A stretch of 64,000 nt of DNA from positions 248,001 to 312,000 of the forward strand of contig JBFXAF010000003.1 of assembly GCA_050184585.1 (NCBI GenBank), written 5' to 3'. Position 1 is the stretch's first letter. Every line of letters starts with the position of its first letter. The DNA comes from JBFXAF01 sp050184585 (GTDB taxonomy: Bacteria > Pseudomonadota > Alphaproteobacteria > Rhizobiales > Rhizobiaceae). The notes beneath the pieces were generated by a model, which did no database searches, was not told the origin of the DNA, and saw nothing but the letters and a program-made list of their open reading frames with translations. A program made the translations under genes and the position numbers. This document shows, piece by piece, positions 7,511-16,477 of this stretch.

Positions 7511-8319
7511 GACGCTCGCTCCTCCACCGGTCCGGTCCTCGATCCGTACATCCTGACCTCGTGCATATCGGGTCGGGCGTTGATCGCGTCAATGATCGGC
7601 GCCAGCCGTTCGGACCAGGCGTCGACGCCGGCCGGTGCGGCGATGAGGTCCTGGCGAATCTCCAGAAGCGCGTGCGCGTAACCGTTGACGATCGCATGCC
7701 GGTACATGGTGTCGCCGCGCAGCGCTCCGTCATAGGGCTCGTTGTCGCCGACCACGACGAGCGGGTCGGCGGCGAGCATCTCGATCATCGGCCTGACCGC
7801 GCGATCGTCGGAATCCCAGAGCACGCCCGCGTGCCAGGGGCGGGCCCTGCCCTGCATCATCGGCGTGAAGGAGTGCAGCGAGAAGATGAAGGGCGCCGCG
7901 CCCGTATCGGCCGCGACCGAGGCGACGACGGCCGAGATGGCGTCGTGATAGGGCCGGTAGAAGGTCTCGATGCGCTTGCGCCGTTCCGCTTCCGCCATCG
8001 GATAGTTCCCCGGCACGACCGTGCCGTCGTAGAGCTGCCGGATCAGCGTCGGGTCGTCCTCGCCGCGGTTGGGATCGATAAGGAGACGCGAGAATCGCGC
8101 CATGACTGCCGGCGCGCCGAGCCGACGCGCCAGGGCCCGCGCCACCCCTTCGACGCCGATGTCATAGGCGATGTGGCGGTCGAACTCGGAGGCGGGCAGG
8201 CCGAGGTCGCCATACTCCTCCGGCAGGGCGCGCCCGGCATGGTCGGCGAGGATCACGAGCCCCCGGCCGCGATCGCCTTCGACGATCTCGAAGGGGGCAA
8301 AGGCGGCGGTGCGGGTCAT
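7507..8319 (-). CDS. N-formylglutamate amidohydrolase family protein
   Basis: Zinc hydrolase of 270 residues in the N-formylglutamate deformylase (HutG-like) family, which releases formate from N-formylglutamate or related amides. Motifs seen: LVILADHAGRALP, with the metal His, near residue 22; FDRHIAYDIG; RFSRLLIDPNR with the substrate-binding arginines; and FSLHSFTPMM. The rest of the hut pathway is absent nearby, so the physiological substrate is uncertain. Coupled to the DUF1244 gene downstream. Confidence 0.88.
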   Translation of the reverse strand: MTRTAAFAPFEIVEGDRGRGLVILADHAGRALPEEYGDLGLPASEFDRHIAYDIGVEGVARALARRLGAPAVMARFSRLLIDPNRGEDDPTLIRQLYDGTVVPGNYPMAEAERRKRIETFYRPYHDAISAVVASVAADTGAAPFIFSLHSFTPMMQGRARPWHAGVLWDSDDRAVRPMIEMLAADPLVVVGDNEPYDGALRGDTMYRHAIVNGYAHALLEIRQDLIAAPAGVDAWSERLAPIIDAINARPDMHEVRMYGSRTGPVEERAS

Positions 8320-8515
8320 CGTCGGGCCGGTCGTGTCATGTGCGGCTCACATTCCATGATCCCGCTTCTTGCACAATGCCGTTGTTTTGCCGCTGTTTCT
8401 GCTCAAACCGGCGGCAACGGCATCGCCGGGCGGCGGGCGCCTCTCAATCGATTGAAGCGTCGCGCCCGCTCGCGTTGACATGCGCCCGGACTTTGCCGAA
8501 AAGGGGCCTCGACAC

Positions 8516-9007
8516 ATGCGCACATCGCCATCATGGACTTCGGACTGGTCGCGCCGGCTGCTTTTCGCGGCCGCCGGGCCGGTCGTCGTCTTCGCCGCGA
8601 GCCTGGCGGGCGCGGGGCAGACAAGGGCCGACTTCCGCGTTTGCAACGCAACGCAAAGCCTTGTCGGGGTCGGCATAGGATACCGCGCCAAGAGCGGCTG
8701 GGTGACCGAGGGCTGGTGGCATGTCGACGGATCGAGCTGCAAGACGCTGATCGAGGGGCCGCTGTCGTCCCGCTACTATTATCTCTACGCCGAGGACGCT
8801 GAGCGCGGCGGGCGCTGGGACGGCCCGATCAGCATGTGCGTGGCCGAGAAGGAATTCAAGATCGAGGGCGTGAACGACTGCTTCACCCGCGGCTTCCAGC
8901 GCGCCGGCTTCCAGGAATACGACACCGGCGAGCAGACGAGCTGGATGGTCCAGTTGACCGACGAGCCTGCTCCAATCGAGCCGGAAACGGCCGCAGGCGG
9001 GCAATGA
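8516..9007 (+). CDS. DUF1036 secreted protein
   Basis: A 163-residue exported protein. The N-terminus has a signal-peptide-like hydrophobic stretch (about 14-38) ending near TRADF. The DUF1036 domain follows: FRVCNATQSLVGVGIGYR, GWWHVDGSSCKTL, YYYLYAEDAERGGRWDG and a conserved CFTRGF, with several Cys that may form disulfides. Function unknown. The stop codon overlaps the start of pyk (ATGA), a linkage common in related genomes. An alternative ATG lies 12 codons upstream. Confidence 0.85.
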   Translation: MRTSPSWTSDWSRRLLFAAAGPVVVFAASLAGAGQTRADFRVCNATQSLVGVGIGYRAKSGWVTEGWWHVDGSSCKTLIEGPLSSRYYYLYAEDAERGGRWDGPISMCVAEKEFKIEGVNDCFTRGFQRAGFQEYDTGEQTSWMVQLTDEPAPIEPETAAGGQ

Positions 9008-10443
9008 GACGTAGCCGCAAGGTCAAGATTCTCGCAACGCTCGGTCCCGCTTCCTCGGATGAGGCCATGATCCGCCGTCTCTTCGAGGCCGGCGCGGACG
9101 TCTTTCGCATCAACATGAGCCATACCGATCACGAGCTGATGCGCACGCTCGTGGCAAGGCTGCGCGCCGTCGAGACGGCCGTCGGCCGGCCGATCGGCGT
9201 GCTCGCCGACCTGCAGGGCCCGAAGCTCCGGGTCGGCAAGTTCGCCAGCGGCGCCGAGCAGCTCGTCGTCGGCCAGACCTTCACTCTCGACGCCGATCCC
9301 ACCCCCGGCGACAAGACGCGCGTGCACCTTCCGCACCCCGAGATCCTCGCCTCGGTCGAACCGGGGCACCGCCTGCTCATCGATGATGGCCGTCTCGAAC
9401 TGAGGGTGGTGACGACCGACGGGGGCGGTTCAATCGTCACCACGGTCGTCGCCGGAACGAAGATCTCCGACAAGAAGGGCGTCAGCCTTCCCGACACGGA
9501 CCTTCCGGTGGGCGCGCTGACCGAGAAGGACCGAAAGGATCTCGATGCGGTGCTCGCCGCGAATGTCGACTGGGTCGCGCTGTCCTTCGTGCAGCGGCCG
9601 GAAGACCTCGCCGAAGTGCGCAAGGTGGCGCGCGGCCGGGCGCTGCTCATGTCCAAGATCGAGAAGCCGCAGGCGGTGGCGCGGCTCGCCGAGATCATCG
9701 AGTTGTCCGACGCGCTGATGGTGGCGCGCGGGGACCTCGGGGTCGAGATGCCGCTCGAGGCGGTCCCCGGCATCCAGAAGCAGATCACCCGCGCCGCCCG
9801 CCGCGCCGGCAAGCCGGTGGTGGTGGCGACCCAGATGCTGGAATCGATGATCACCGCGCCCGTGCCGACGCGCGCCGAGGTCTCCGACGTTTCGATCGCC
9901 GTGTTCGAAGGCGCGGACGCGATCATGCTGTCGGCGGAATCCGCCGCCGGCCAGTATCCGGTCGAGTCGGTCGCGATGATGGACCGCATCGCCGACCGGG
10001 TCGAAAAGGATCCGACCTATCCGGGCATCATCAACGCCCAGCGCAGCGAGCCCGAGGCGACCGGAGCCGACGCGATATCGCTGGCGGCGCGGCAGATCGC
10101 CGAGACGCTCAAGCTCTCGGCCATCGTCACCTATACGGCGTCGGGCACCACCGGCCTGCGCGCCGCGCGCGAGCGGCCCCAGGTGCCCATCATCGCCCTG
10201 TCGCCGATTCTCGGAACCGCGCGCCGCCTGTCGCTGCTCTGGGGCACGCACTGCGTGGTGACGCCGGATGCCTCCGACCTCGACGACATGGTCGACCGCG
10301 CCTGCCGCATCGCCCATGACGAGGGTTTCGGCAAGCCCGGGGACCGCGTCATCGTCACCGCCGGCGTGCCGCTCAGGACGCCCGGGGCGACCAACATGCT
10401 GCGTATCGCCTACATCGGCTCGGACGGAACGCGCGGGCTGTAG
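9004..10443 (+). CDS. pyk: Pyruvate kinase
   Basis: Last enzyme of glycolysis: phosphoenolpyruvate + ADP to pyruvate + ATP. The 479-residue product is full length. Seen in order: KILATLGPASSD with the N-terminal substrate Arg/Thr region, FRINMSHTD, LADLQGPKLRVGKF (B-domain entry), SFVQRPEDL, the MSKIEKPQAV catalytic Lys, VARGDLGVEMP, and the VATQMLESM signature, followed by the C-terminal domain with TASGTTGLRAARERP. Starts inside the stop codon of the DUF1036 gene. Confidence 0.96.
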   Translation: MRRSRKVKILATLGPASSDEAMIRRLFEAGADVFRINMSHTDHELMRTLVARLRAVETAVGRPIGVLADLQGPKLRVGKFASGAEQLVVGQTFTLDADPTPGDKTRVHLPHPEILASVEPGHRLLIDDGRLELRVVTTDGGGSIVTTVVAGTKISDKKGVSLPDTDLPVGALTEKDRKDLDAVLAANVDWVALSFVQRPEDLAEVRKVARGRALLMSKIEKPQAVARLAEIIELSDALMVARGDLGVEMPLEAVPGIQKQITRAARRAGKPVVVATQMLESMITAPVPTRAEVSDVSIAVFEGADAIMLSAESAAGQYPVESVAMMDRIADRVEKDPTYPGIINAQRSEPEATGADAISLAARQIAETLKLSAIVTYTASGTTGLRAARERPQVPIIALSPILGTARRLSLLWGTHCVVTPDASDLDDMVDRACRIAHDEGFGKPGDRVIVTAGVPLRTPGATNMLRIAYIGSDGTRGL

Positions 10444-10450
10444 ACCGTCT

Positions 10451-11512
10451 TCAACCCGGCGCCAGCTCGCCTGCGCCGGGAGCTTTGTCGTCGATGCAGC
10501 CGGCGCCGAAGGAATCGCCAGCGATCCGCGCTTCCGCCGCAGCCGCCATCGCGGCGAGGTCGCGCTCGGACCCCGATACCTTCTCGATCGCTGCGACGAC
10601 CAGTTCGGGTACGACCCAGTCGGGCTTGTGCCCGAGATTGCGCACCCAGACGATTTCCGCGCCCGGTATGTCGCGGGCCAGGCCGACCGAATGGATTTCT
10701 TCGTAGACGACGGTGTCGCTGTCGCCCGAGATGACGACGGTCGGGGCCACGATCTCGCGATAGCGCCCGGCGGTCGCCTCGACGTGGCGGAACAGTCCTT
10801 CCACGTCGATCGCATTGTAGCGGAAGCTGGAGGGTCGCAGCACCAGCGGTATCTGGGCCCGCTCCAGGTAGCGATCCGGGATCGCATTGGGCGCGAAGAC
10901 GCATTCCGTGGCCGCCGCCATGCGCAGCGTGCCGGCGGGGCCGGCGATGGTTTCCGAGAACAGGCGCCCGATCACGGGGGCAGCCGCCAGACTGTAGTAC
11001 CACGACGTCGCTCCGCCCGGCCATGGATGCGTCGCCGCCGCGAGGAAGACCAGTCCGGCCGTCCGTTCGGGATGGGCGAGCGCGAACGCCGCCGCGACGG
11101 CGCCGCCGAAGGAGTGCCCGACGATGACCGCCCTGCCGATCCCGACCGTGTCCATCAGAGCCGCGATGGCGTCCGCCTGGCCCTCCGGCGTCTCGTGACC
11201 GTCGCCGCGCGTCGACCAGCCGTGCCCGGGCCGGTCCAGGAAGAGCATTTCGGCGCGGCCCTCGAGCACCGGTCGCAAGGGGACCATCTCGTCGTTGAGG
11301 TTGCCGCTGGCGCCGTGGATGAAGACCACTGGCGGCAGATCGGCGGCGGCGGCGGGTATCCGGACGTAGTGGATACGGGCGCCGGCGATCTCGGCGAAAG
11401 CCCCGACGGGAGGATGGCGGCGTTCGATCAGCCAGGCGTTGACCCGCGAAACGCCGGCGAGGCCGAACAAGAGGGCCAGTGCGAAGGCCCCGATTGCAGC
11501 GAATATGTTCAT
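10451..11512 (-). CDS. Membrane-anchored alpha/beta hydrolase
   Basis: A 353-residue alpha/beta-hydrolase with an N-terminal hydrophobic anchor (about 3-22, FAAIGAFALALLFGLAGV). The oxyanion region is VFIHGASGN, the nucleophile elbow is VGHSFGGAV (Ser about 137), and the acid and base are in VVISGDSDT and NLGHKPDW. It resembles esterases/peroxidase-like hydrolases acting on small esters; the substrate is unknown. Convergent with pyk. Confidence 0.85.
   Translation of the reverse strand: MNIFAAIGAFALALLFGLAGVSRVNAWLIERRHPPVGAFAEIAGARIHYVRIPAAAADLPPVVFIHGASGNLNDEMVPLRPVLEGRAEMLFLDRPGHGWSTRGDGHETPEGQADAIAALMDTVGIGRAVIVGHSFGGAVAAAFALAHPERTAGLVFLAAATHPWPGGATSWYYSLAAAPVIGRLFSETIAGPAGTLRMAAATECVFAPNAIPDRYLERAQIPLVLRPSSFRYNAIDVEGLFRHVEATAGRYREIVAPTVVISGDSDTVVYEEIHSVGLARDIPGAEIVWVRNLGHKPDWVVPELVVAAIEKVSGSERDLAAMAAAAEARIAGDSFGAGCIDDKAPGAGELAPG
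10455..10480 (+). terminator. Possible pyk terminator hairpin
   Basis: An 8-bp perfect stem (CCCGGCGC / GCGCCGGG) with a 10-nt loop starts 12 bases after the pyk stop codon, followed by AGCTTTG. It lies inside the last codons of the convergent hydrolase gene, so it could simply be coding sequence. Confidence 0.33.
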
Positions 11513-11567
11513 GCAGCTAATGACGGCTGTCGGAGGCGCTCAGTTTCGCCGCTGCGGGCGGCGCGCG

Positions 11568-12155
11568 TCAAATCCCTTCGCCGGAGAGCTCGTCGGTCAG
11601 GGTCGCCACCTCCGACTGCGCGCTGCGCATCATCGGATAGATCTCCAGCACCTTCAGCCAGGCATCGAGCGCGCTCTGCCGCCGTCCGCCATTGGCCAGG
11701 ATCTGGGCCATCCCGGACAGGGCGCCGAAATGCCTCGGTTCGAGCTGGAGCGTGCGATCGATGTCGGCCATCGACTTGGCGAAATTGTTCATCAGGAAAT
11801 GCACGGTCGCCCGACGGTTCCACCCCTCGGCATAGGAGGGCGAAAGGACGACGACCTGATCGAGGAAATCCAGCGCGACGTCGAACTTCTTCTTTCCTAT
11901 GGCGTCCTGAGACCATTTCATCATCAGGTCCACGTTGGCGCTGCCCGATTTGCCCCATTCCTGCCAGATGCGTTGCGAGATGCGCTCGGCCGCCCGTTCG
12001 TTGCGTTCGCGCTTCAGTTCGCCGAACAGGTTGTCGAGCCGTTGCTCTCGGCTCGCCGGGGCCTCGGCCGACTTGGCAGCGCCCTCGTCGGCCGCCCGAA
12101 GAGGCGAGGGGGACAAGAACAGAATCGCTGCGAATAGGGCGAGAATCGTCCGCAT
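11568..12155 (-). CDS. Exported TPR protein
   Basis: A 195-residue protein with a signal peptide (1-21, ending PLRAAD) and two to three tetratricopeptide units. The clearest are FDVALDFLDQVVVLSPSYAEGW, then FAKSMADIDRTLQLEPRHFGAL, and RQSALDAWLKVLEIYP. It is likely a periplasmic scaffold; the partner is unknown. The family is widespread in rhizobia as 'tetratricopeptide repeat protein'. Start chosen for the signal peptide. Confidence 0.85.
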   Translation of the reverse strand: MRTILALFAAILFLSPSPLRAADEGAAKSAEAPASREQRLDNLFGELKRERNERAAERISQRIWQEWGKSGSANVDLMMKWSQDAIGKKKFDVALDFLDQVVVLSPSYAEGWNRRATVHFLMNNFAKSMADIDRTLQLEPRHFGALSGMAQILANGGRRQSALDAWLKVLEIYPMMRSAQSEVATLTDELSGEGI

Positions 12156-12222
12156 CCCGGGACGCTAGTCCTGGAATGTGGCGATTCAAACTGAATTCGG
12201 CGTGAGGACGGGCCGGGCGGGA

Positions 12223-12348
12223 TCAGCCCTGGCGCGCCTTGTAGCGCGGGGCGGTCTTGTTGATGATGTAGATCCGACCCTTGCGGCGCACCAGCTGGTT
12301 GTTCCTGTGGCGGCCCTTGAGGGCTTTGAGCGAATTCTTGATCTTCAT
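12223..12348 (-). CDS. rpmJ: 50S ribosomal protein L36, zinc-free type
   Basis: A 41-residue ribosomal protein (MKIKNSLKALKGRHRNNQL and onward). It is the YkgO-type L36, without the CCHC zinc ligands of the canonical form; no Cys occurs anywhere. This is the usual form in rhizobia. The upstream in-frame ATG would add 27 residues with no homology, so the internal start is right. Confidence 0.95.
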   Translation of the reverse strand: MKIKNSLKALKGRHRNNQLVRRKGRIYIINKTAPRYKARQG

Positions 12349-12385
12349 GGCTTCAGCCCGGCTTTGGGGCCCACGCGGGCCGAAC

Positions 12386-12410
12386 GGAAAGGCGCGCCCG
12401 AAGACGCGCC
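12386..12410 (-). terminator. purEK terminator
   Basis: On the minus strand a GGCGCG/CGCGCC stem with a TCTTCGGG loop is followed by TTTCCGTT. It lies between the purK stop and the L36 gene and is a reasonable Rho-independent terminator. Confidence 0.55.
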
Positions 12411-12450
12411 AGCTACTCGCCGGGCACATAGCCGAGGCGACGCCGGGGTG

Positions 12451-13536
12451 TCAACCTTCGCTGCGGGTCGCCAGCCGCGTGAAGTGGCCCATCTTGCGGC
12501 CCGGACGCGCCTCGGCCTTGCCGTAGAGGTGCACCACGACGCGGGGCTCGGCGAGCAGGGCCGATGCCTGCGCGACCTCGTCGCCGATCAGGTTTTCCAT
12601 CACGCAGTCGGAATGCCGCACGGTCGGGGCGAGCGGCAGCCCGGCGATCGCGCGGATGTGCGTCTCGAACTGCGAGACCGCGCATGCGGCTTCCGTCCAG
12701 TGGCCGGAATTGTGAACGCGCGGCGCGATCTCGTTCACCACCAGCCAGTCGCCTGCTTCGAAGAACTCGACCCCGATCACCCCGACATAGTCGAGCCGGG
12801 CGAGGATCGCGAACGCGGCGTCCCGTGCTCCTGACATGGTCTCGTCCGAAATGGCTGCGGGAACGGTCGAGCGCCGCAATATGCCATCGCGATGCACGTT
12901 CTCCGCCGGGTCGTAGCTGATGCAGCTCCCGTCGCCGGCCCGCGCCGCGATGACGGAGATCTCGCGATCGAAGTCGACGAAGGATTCGAGGATCAGCGGC
13001 ACGCCGCCCATCGCCGCGTGCATACCCCTGGCGTCGGCCGCCGAGGCATTGCGGAAGACGCGCTGGCCCTTGCCGTCATAGCCGAAGCGGCGCGTCTTCA
13101 GCACGCCGGCGCCGCCGAACGCGGCGAGCCCGTCGGCTAGGTCGGCGTCTCCATCGACGGGATGAAACCGCGCCGTCCTGAGCCCTATCTCGTTGAGGAA
13201 CCGCTTCTCGACCAGCCGGTCCTGGCTGACTTCCAGCGCCATTGGCGGCGGAAAGACCTGCGTTCGCGCGGCAATGCGTTCCGCCGCGGACACCGGGACG
13301 TTCTCGAATTCATAGGTGACGACGGCGCAAGCCTCGGCCAGCCTGTCGAGCGCCTTTCGATCGTCATACGCCGCCACGATCTGCGCGTTGGCGACCTGCG
13401 ATGCCGGGCAGTCGGACTGGGGCTCGAGGATGATCGTCCGGTAGCCGAGGCGCGCCGCCGCCATCGCCAGCATGCGGCCGAGCTGGCCGCCGCCGATGAT
13501 TCCGATGGTCGCGCCGGGCGGCAGCGGCCCGGTCAT
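12451..13536 (-). CDS. purK: 5-(carboxyamino)imidazole ribonucleotide synthase
   Basis: ATP-grasp enzyme of de novo purine synthesis: AIR + ATP + bicarbonate to N5-CAIR. The 361-residue protein shows the N-terminal IGIIGGGQLGRMLAMAAARLG nucleotide fold, the ATP-grasp lysines around VLKTRRFGYDGKGQ, the LESFVDFDREISVI strand, and the metal-binding NEIAPRVHNSGHWT. Its start overlaps the purE stop by four bases (ATGA), giving a translationally coupled purEK operon that ends at the hairpin at 12386-12410. Confidence 0.96.
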   Translation of the reverse strand: MTGPLPPGATIGIIGGGQLGRMLAMAAARLGYRTIILEPQSDCPASQVANAQIVAAYDDRKALDRLAEACAVVTYEFENVPVSAAERIAARTQVFPPPMALEVSQDRLVEKRFLNEIGLRTARFHPVDGDADLADGLAAFGGAGVLKTRRFGYDGKGQRVFRNASAADARGMHAAMGGVPLILESFVDFDREISVIAARAGDGSCISYDPAENVHRDGILRRSTVPAAISDETMSGARDAAFAILARLDYVGVIGVEFFEAGDWLVVNEIAPRVHNSGHWTEAACAVSQFETHIRAIAGLPLAPTVRHSDCVMENLIGDEVAQASALLAEPRVVVHLYGKAEARPGRKMGHFTRLATRSEG

Positions 13537-14024
13537 GAATCGTCCGCCGGCGCCTCGGCGACGGCGGCGGACTGCGCGCCGCGCCATGCATCGAGCCGCG
13601 CCGCGAGCGCGGCGTTCGACAGCGCCAGGACCGCCGCTGCGAGCAGGGCCGCGTTGATCGCGCCGGCACGGCCGATCGCCAGCGTGCCGACCGGGACGCC
13701 GGCCGGCATCTGCACGATGGAGTAGAGCGAATCCTGGCCGGACAGCGACTTCGATTCCACCGGCACGCCGAACACCGGAAGCGGCGTGAGCGAGGCCGTC
13801 ATGCCCGGAAGATGCGCCGCGCCGCCGGCTCCGGCGATGATGATCTTGAAGCCCGCCTCCCTGGCGCCGCGCGCGAATGCATAGAGCCGTTCAGGCGTGC
13901 GGTGGGCGGACACGATCCGCTTCTCGAAGCCGATTCCGAGCACGGCGAGAGTCTCGGCGGCGTGGCGCATGGTCTGCCAGTCCGATTGGCTGCCCATGAT
14001 GATGGCGACGTCGGCACCGGCCAT
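13533..14024 (-). CDS. purE: N5-CAIR mutase
   Basis: Converts N5-CAIR to CAIR, the step after PurK. The 163-residue octamer-forming class I PurE shows IIMGSQSDWQTM, SAHRTPERLY with the catalytic His, and AGAGGAAHLPGM. The C-terminal tail after AALARRLDAWR is slightly longer than in E. coli. Coupled to purK downstream. Confidence 0.96.
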   Translation of the reverse strand: MAGADVAIIMGSQSDWQTMRHAAETLAVLGIGFEKRIVSAHRTPERLYAFARGAREAGFKIIIAGAGGAAHLPGMTASLTPLPVFGVPVESKSLSGQDSLYSIVQMPAGVPVGTLAIGRAGAINAALLAAAVLALSNAALAARLDAWRGAQSAAVAEAPADDS

Positions 14025-14090
14025 GCGACCCCCAGCGTGAAAGCCCGCGCTTATCCGAAATGGCGGCTGCGGGCAACGAGCCCGCCGCCT

Positions 14091-14294
14091 TCAGGCGATG
14101 ATGTCCGGGATGACCTTGTCCTCCAGGACCTTGAGGCGATCCTTGATGACCAGCTTCTTCTTCTTCATGCGCTGGACCTGCAGGGCGTCGCAGCCGGTGG
14201 CGATCATCGCCTCGATCGCCGCGTCGAAATCGGCGTGTTCCTGTTTCAGCCGAGCCAATTCGAGACGAATCTCAGCCTGGTCCTGTTCCGACAT
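14091..14294 (-). CDS. YdcH family (DUF465) small coiled-coil protein
   Basis: A 67-residue mostly helical protein. Family signature: LARLKQEHADFDAAI, then a KKKKLVIKDRLKVLEDKV helix that could bind nucleic acid or a membrane protein. Function unknown. A second YdcH-type gene lies 230 bp away and points in the opposite direction (14525-14713). Start chosen at MSEQDQ; an upstream ATG would add 30 residues outside the family. Confidence 0.85.
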   Translation of the reverse strand: MSEQDQAEIRLELARLKQEHADFDAAIEAMIATGCDALQVQRMKKKKLVIKDRLKVLEDKVIPDIIA

Positions 14295-14524
14295 TCGGGT
14301 CCGTCTGAGCGTTCTGTTGCGACGCGCGATGCGCCGGCCGGGCGGGTCCGGAACGTCCGCGTCCGGGGTGGAGCCCCTTATCACAGTTCGCGGATACGGG
14401 AAATGCTACCACGGGACATTCGACATCCCGACCGTTCGATGGCAAACTGTTCCCATTCCGTCCTGGGGGCATGCCAGCGGTGGAGTCTCCCCGCGTCGGA
14501 ATCAGGTCGAACGAGGAAGGGAGT

Positions 14525-14713
14525 ATGATGCTGATGTCTCTTGCATCCCATCTTGAAGAGCTGAAGCGCAGGCACGCCGACATCGAACGCGAGATCGACG
14601 AGGCGTTGGCGCATCCGTCGGTGGACGATCTCGAGATCGTTGCGCTGAAGCGTCGCAAGCTGGTCATCAAGGACGAACTGGAAAAGCTCAGTCTGCACGA
14701 CACGCGACACTGA
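14525..14713 (+). CDS. YdcH family (DUF465) small coiled-coil protein, paralog
   Basis: A 62-residue paralog of the neighbouring 14091-14294 product: LASHLEELKRRHADIEREIDEA, a short loop with HPSVDDLEI, then LKRRKLVIKDELEKL. A strong GAAGGGAG ribosome-binding site precedes the double ATG. The two genes are divergent, so they share the intergenic region but not a promoter. Confidence 0.85.
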   Translation: MMLMSLASHLEELKRRHADIEREIDEALAHPSVDDLEIVALKRRKLVIKDELEKLSLHDTRH

Positions 14714-14727
14714 GCCTGTCCTGAGTG

Positions 14728-14776
14728 GCCGCCTCCCGGGCGGCTGCCAGTCGCTCCGCCCGCCGGTTCTCCGGCG
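14728..14776. terminator. Two small stem-loops between convergent genes
   Basis: GCCGCC/GGCGGC (14728-14744) and CGCCGG-TTCT-CCGGCG (14761-14776) lie between the YdcH-type gene and the convergent MFS gene. Both stems are 6 bp, with no T-run. Confidence 0.3.
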
Positions 14777-14867
14777 CGGCCGTCGGGCTATTCGACACGG
14801 TGGCTGAAACATCGGCCGCCGTGACCGGAGTTTGATTTTCCCCGATACCCACAGGCGCCTGACGCGG

Positions 14868-16124
14868 TCAGTCCGGGCTGTTGGGCCTCGTCCGCGGGTC
14901 GAGCCTGCCGGCCACCGGGGTGACGATGTCCTCCGCAGGAAGCGACTTGAAGGCCTCGCGCGCGGCGGGTGGCACCGGCGCCCGGGCCCGGATGCGCAGC
15001 ACCGTGTAGCCGGCCAGCGACAGATGGGCCCCTGCGGTGGCCAGGAAGATGCTTTCCGGCCTCAGCGCATCCATCAGCACGGCGCCGATCACCGGCCCGA
15101 CCATCGTCCCGAAGCCGTAGAGAAGCAGGAGCCCGCCGGAGACCTTGACGAAAGCCTCCGGGCTGGCGTGATCGTTCGCGTGCGCCACGGCGATGGAATA
15201 GAGGATGTAGGCCAGCGCGCCGTAGCAGGCCGTCAACACGATGACGACCGCGCCCGAGCGCGGCGCGACGAGGAAGATCAGCACCCCGATCAGGGCGCAG
15301 CCGAGCGCCGCGCCAGCCATCACGTAGCGCCGGTCGATCCGGTCGGAGAGCCGGCCGGCCGGCATCTGCGTCGCGGCCCCGGCTATCACCACCAGGCTCA
15401 TCATCAGCGCGATGTCGAAGGTGGAGATTCCGATGCGCGCGCCGTAGACCGCGCCGAGCGTACCCCAGGCGCCGTTGGCGACGCCGATCAGGAAGCAGCC
15501 GACGATCGACACGGGCGAGTTGGCGTAGAGCCCCTTGAGGTCGAGCGAGACATTGTCAAGCGGCTTCGGATGCGCGGCCGTCGACACCGCCGTCGGGATC
15601 AGCGCCAGGCAGAAGAAGATGCCGGCGACCATGAAGAGCGAGGCGTTGCCGACGTCGCCGGCCGCGACGATCATCTGGCCGGCCATGATCGAGGCGTAGG
15701 TGACCATCATGTAGAGCCCGAACACGGTGCCGCGGTTCTCGTTGGTCGCCTTCTCGTTCAGCCAGCTCTCGATGACCATGAAGGCGCCGGCCATCGTGAA
15801 GCCGGTGAAGGCGCGCAGCGCGATCCACACCACCTCGTCGATCACCAGCCCGGTCATCAGCGCGACGATCGCCCCGCTGGCCGCGAAGGCCCCGAAGGCG
15901 CGGACATGGCCGGCGCGTCGCACCAAATGCGGCGCGAAGAAGCAGCCCGCCACGAAGCCTCCTGCCCAGAACGTGCCCATCAGGCCGAGCGAGGCGGTCG
16001 AAAACCCTTCGAGCTGGCCGCGAAGCGGCAGGAGCAGTCCGTGCAGGCCGGTCGCCGCGAGCAGGAACGCCGTGCCGCGCAGCAGGGAGAGGATCGGACG
16101 ATAGGCTGCAAACATCCCGGGCAA
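14868..16124 (-). CDS. MFS transporter (YcaD-like)
   Basis: A 418-residue inner-membrane transporter with about 12 predicted helices. The A-loop signature between helices 2 and 3 is FFAPHLVRRAGHVRAF, and its counterpart in the second half is GRLSDRIDRRYVMAGA. The pattern resembles the YcaD/Bcr-like efflux group of the major facilitator superfamily. Substrate unknown. Two in-frame ATGs three codons apart are both possible starts. Confidence 0.87.
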   Translation of the reverse strand: MPGMFAAYRPILSLLRGTAFLLAATGLHGLLLPLRGQLEGFSTASLGLMGTFWAGGFVAGCFFAPHLVRRAGHVRAFGAFAASGAIVALMTGLVIDEVVWIALRAFTGFTMAGAFMVIESWLNEKATNENRGTVFGLYMMVTYASIMAGQMIVAAGDVGNASLFMVAGIFFCLALIPTAVSTAAHPKPLDNVSLDLKGLYANSPVSIVGCFLIGVANGAWGTLGAVYGARIGISTFDIALMMSLVVIAGAATQMPAGRLSDRIDRRYVMAGAALGCALIGVLIFLVAPRSGAVVIVLTACYGALAYILYSIAVAHANDHASPEAFVKVSGGLLLLYGFGTMVGPVIGAVLMDALRPESIFLATAGAHLSLAGYTVLRIRARAPVPPAAREAFKSLPAEDIVTPVAGRLDPRTRPNSPD

Positions 16125-16202
16125 GCTTCTTTGTTGGATGCGCTCAAGACAGAGCGGATGGATCGGTTCGCGGGCGGAGCTGCGTCACCGCGCGCCGCGC
16201 CT

Positions 16203-16400
16203 TCACCCTCCTCGACGAAACAGTTGCTCCGCCGCCGACCGGGTCGAGCCCTTTGCCGCGAGTTCACCCTCCAGCCGGACGATCTCGTCCCCCAGCATCT
16301 GGATCCGCTCGGTCAGTTCGCCCACCGACAGCGCCGACAGATCCTGGCCGATCTCGTGCGTCCGCTTGGGTTTCTTCGCTTCGTCGTCGAACAGGGCCAA
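16203..16400 (-). CDS. DUF1192 domain protein
   Basis: A 65-residue alphaproteobacterial protein. Family core: RTHEIGQDLSALSVGELTERI, then the LGDEIVRLEGELAAKGSTRSAA coiled coil. Function unknown. It diverges from the quinone oxidoreductase gene (77 bp between starts), an arrangement frequent in the order. Confidence 0.87.
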   Translation of the reverse strand: MALFDDEAKKPKRTHEIGQDLSALSVGELTERIQMLGDEIVRLEGELAAKGSTRSAAEQLFRRGG

Positions 16401-16477
16401 TCACCGCTCCCGTTTTGACTGGGGGTCTGCGACAATAGCTGTGGGCGGGCGCCGGTTGCAAATGCTACGGCGCAGAA

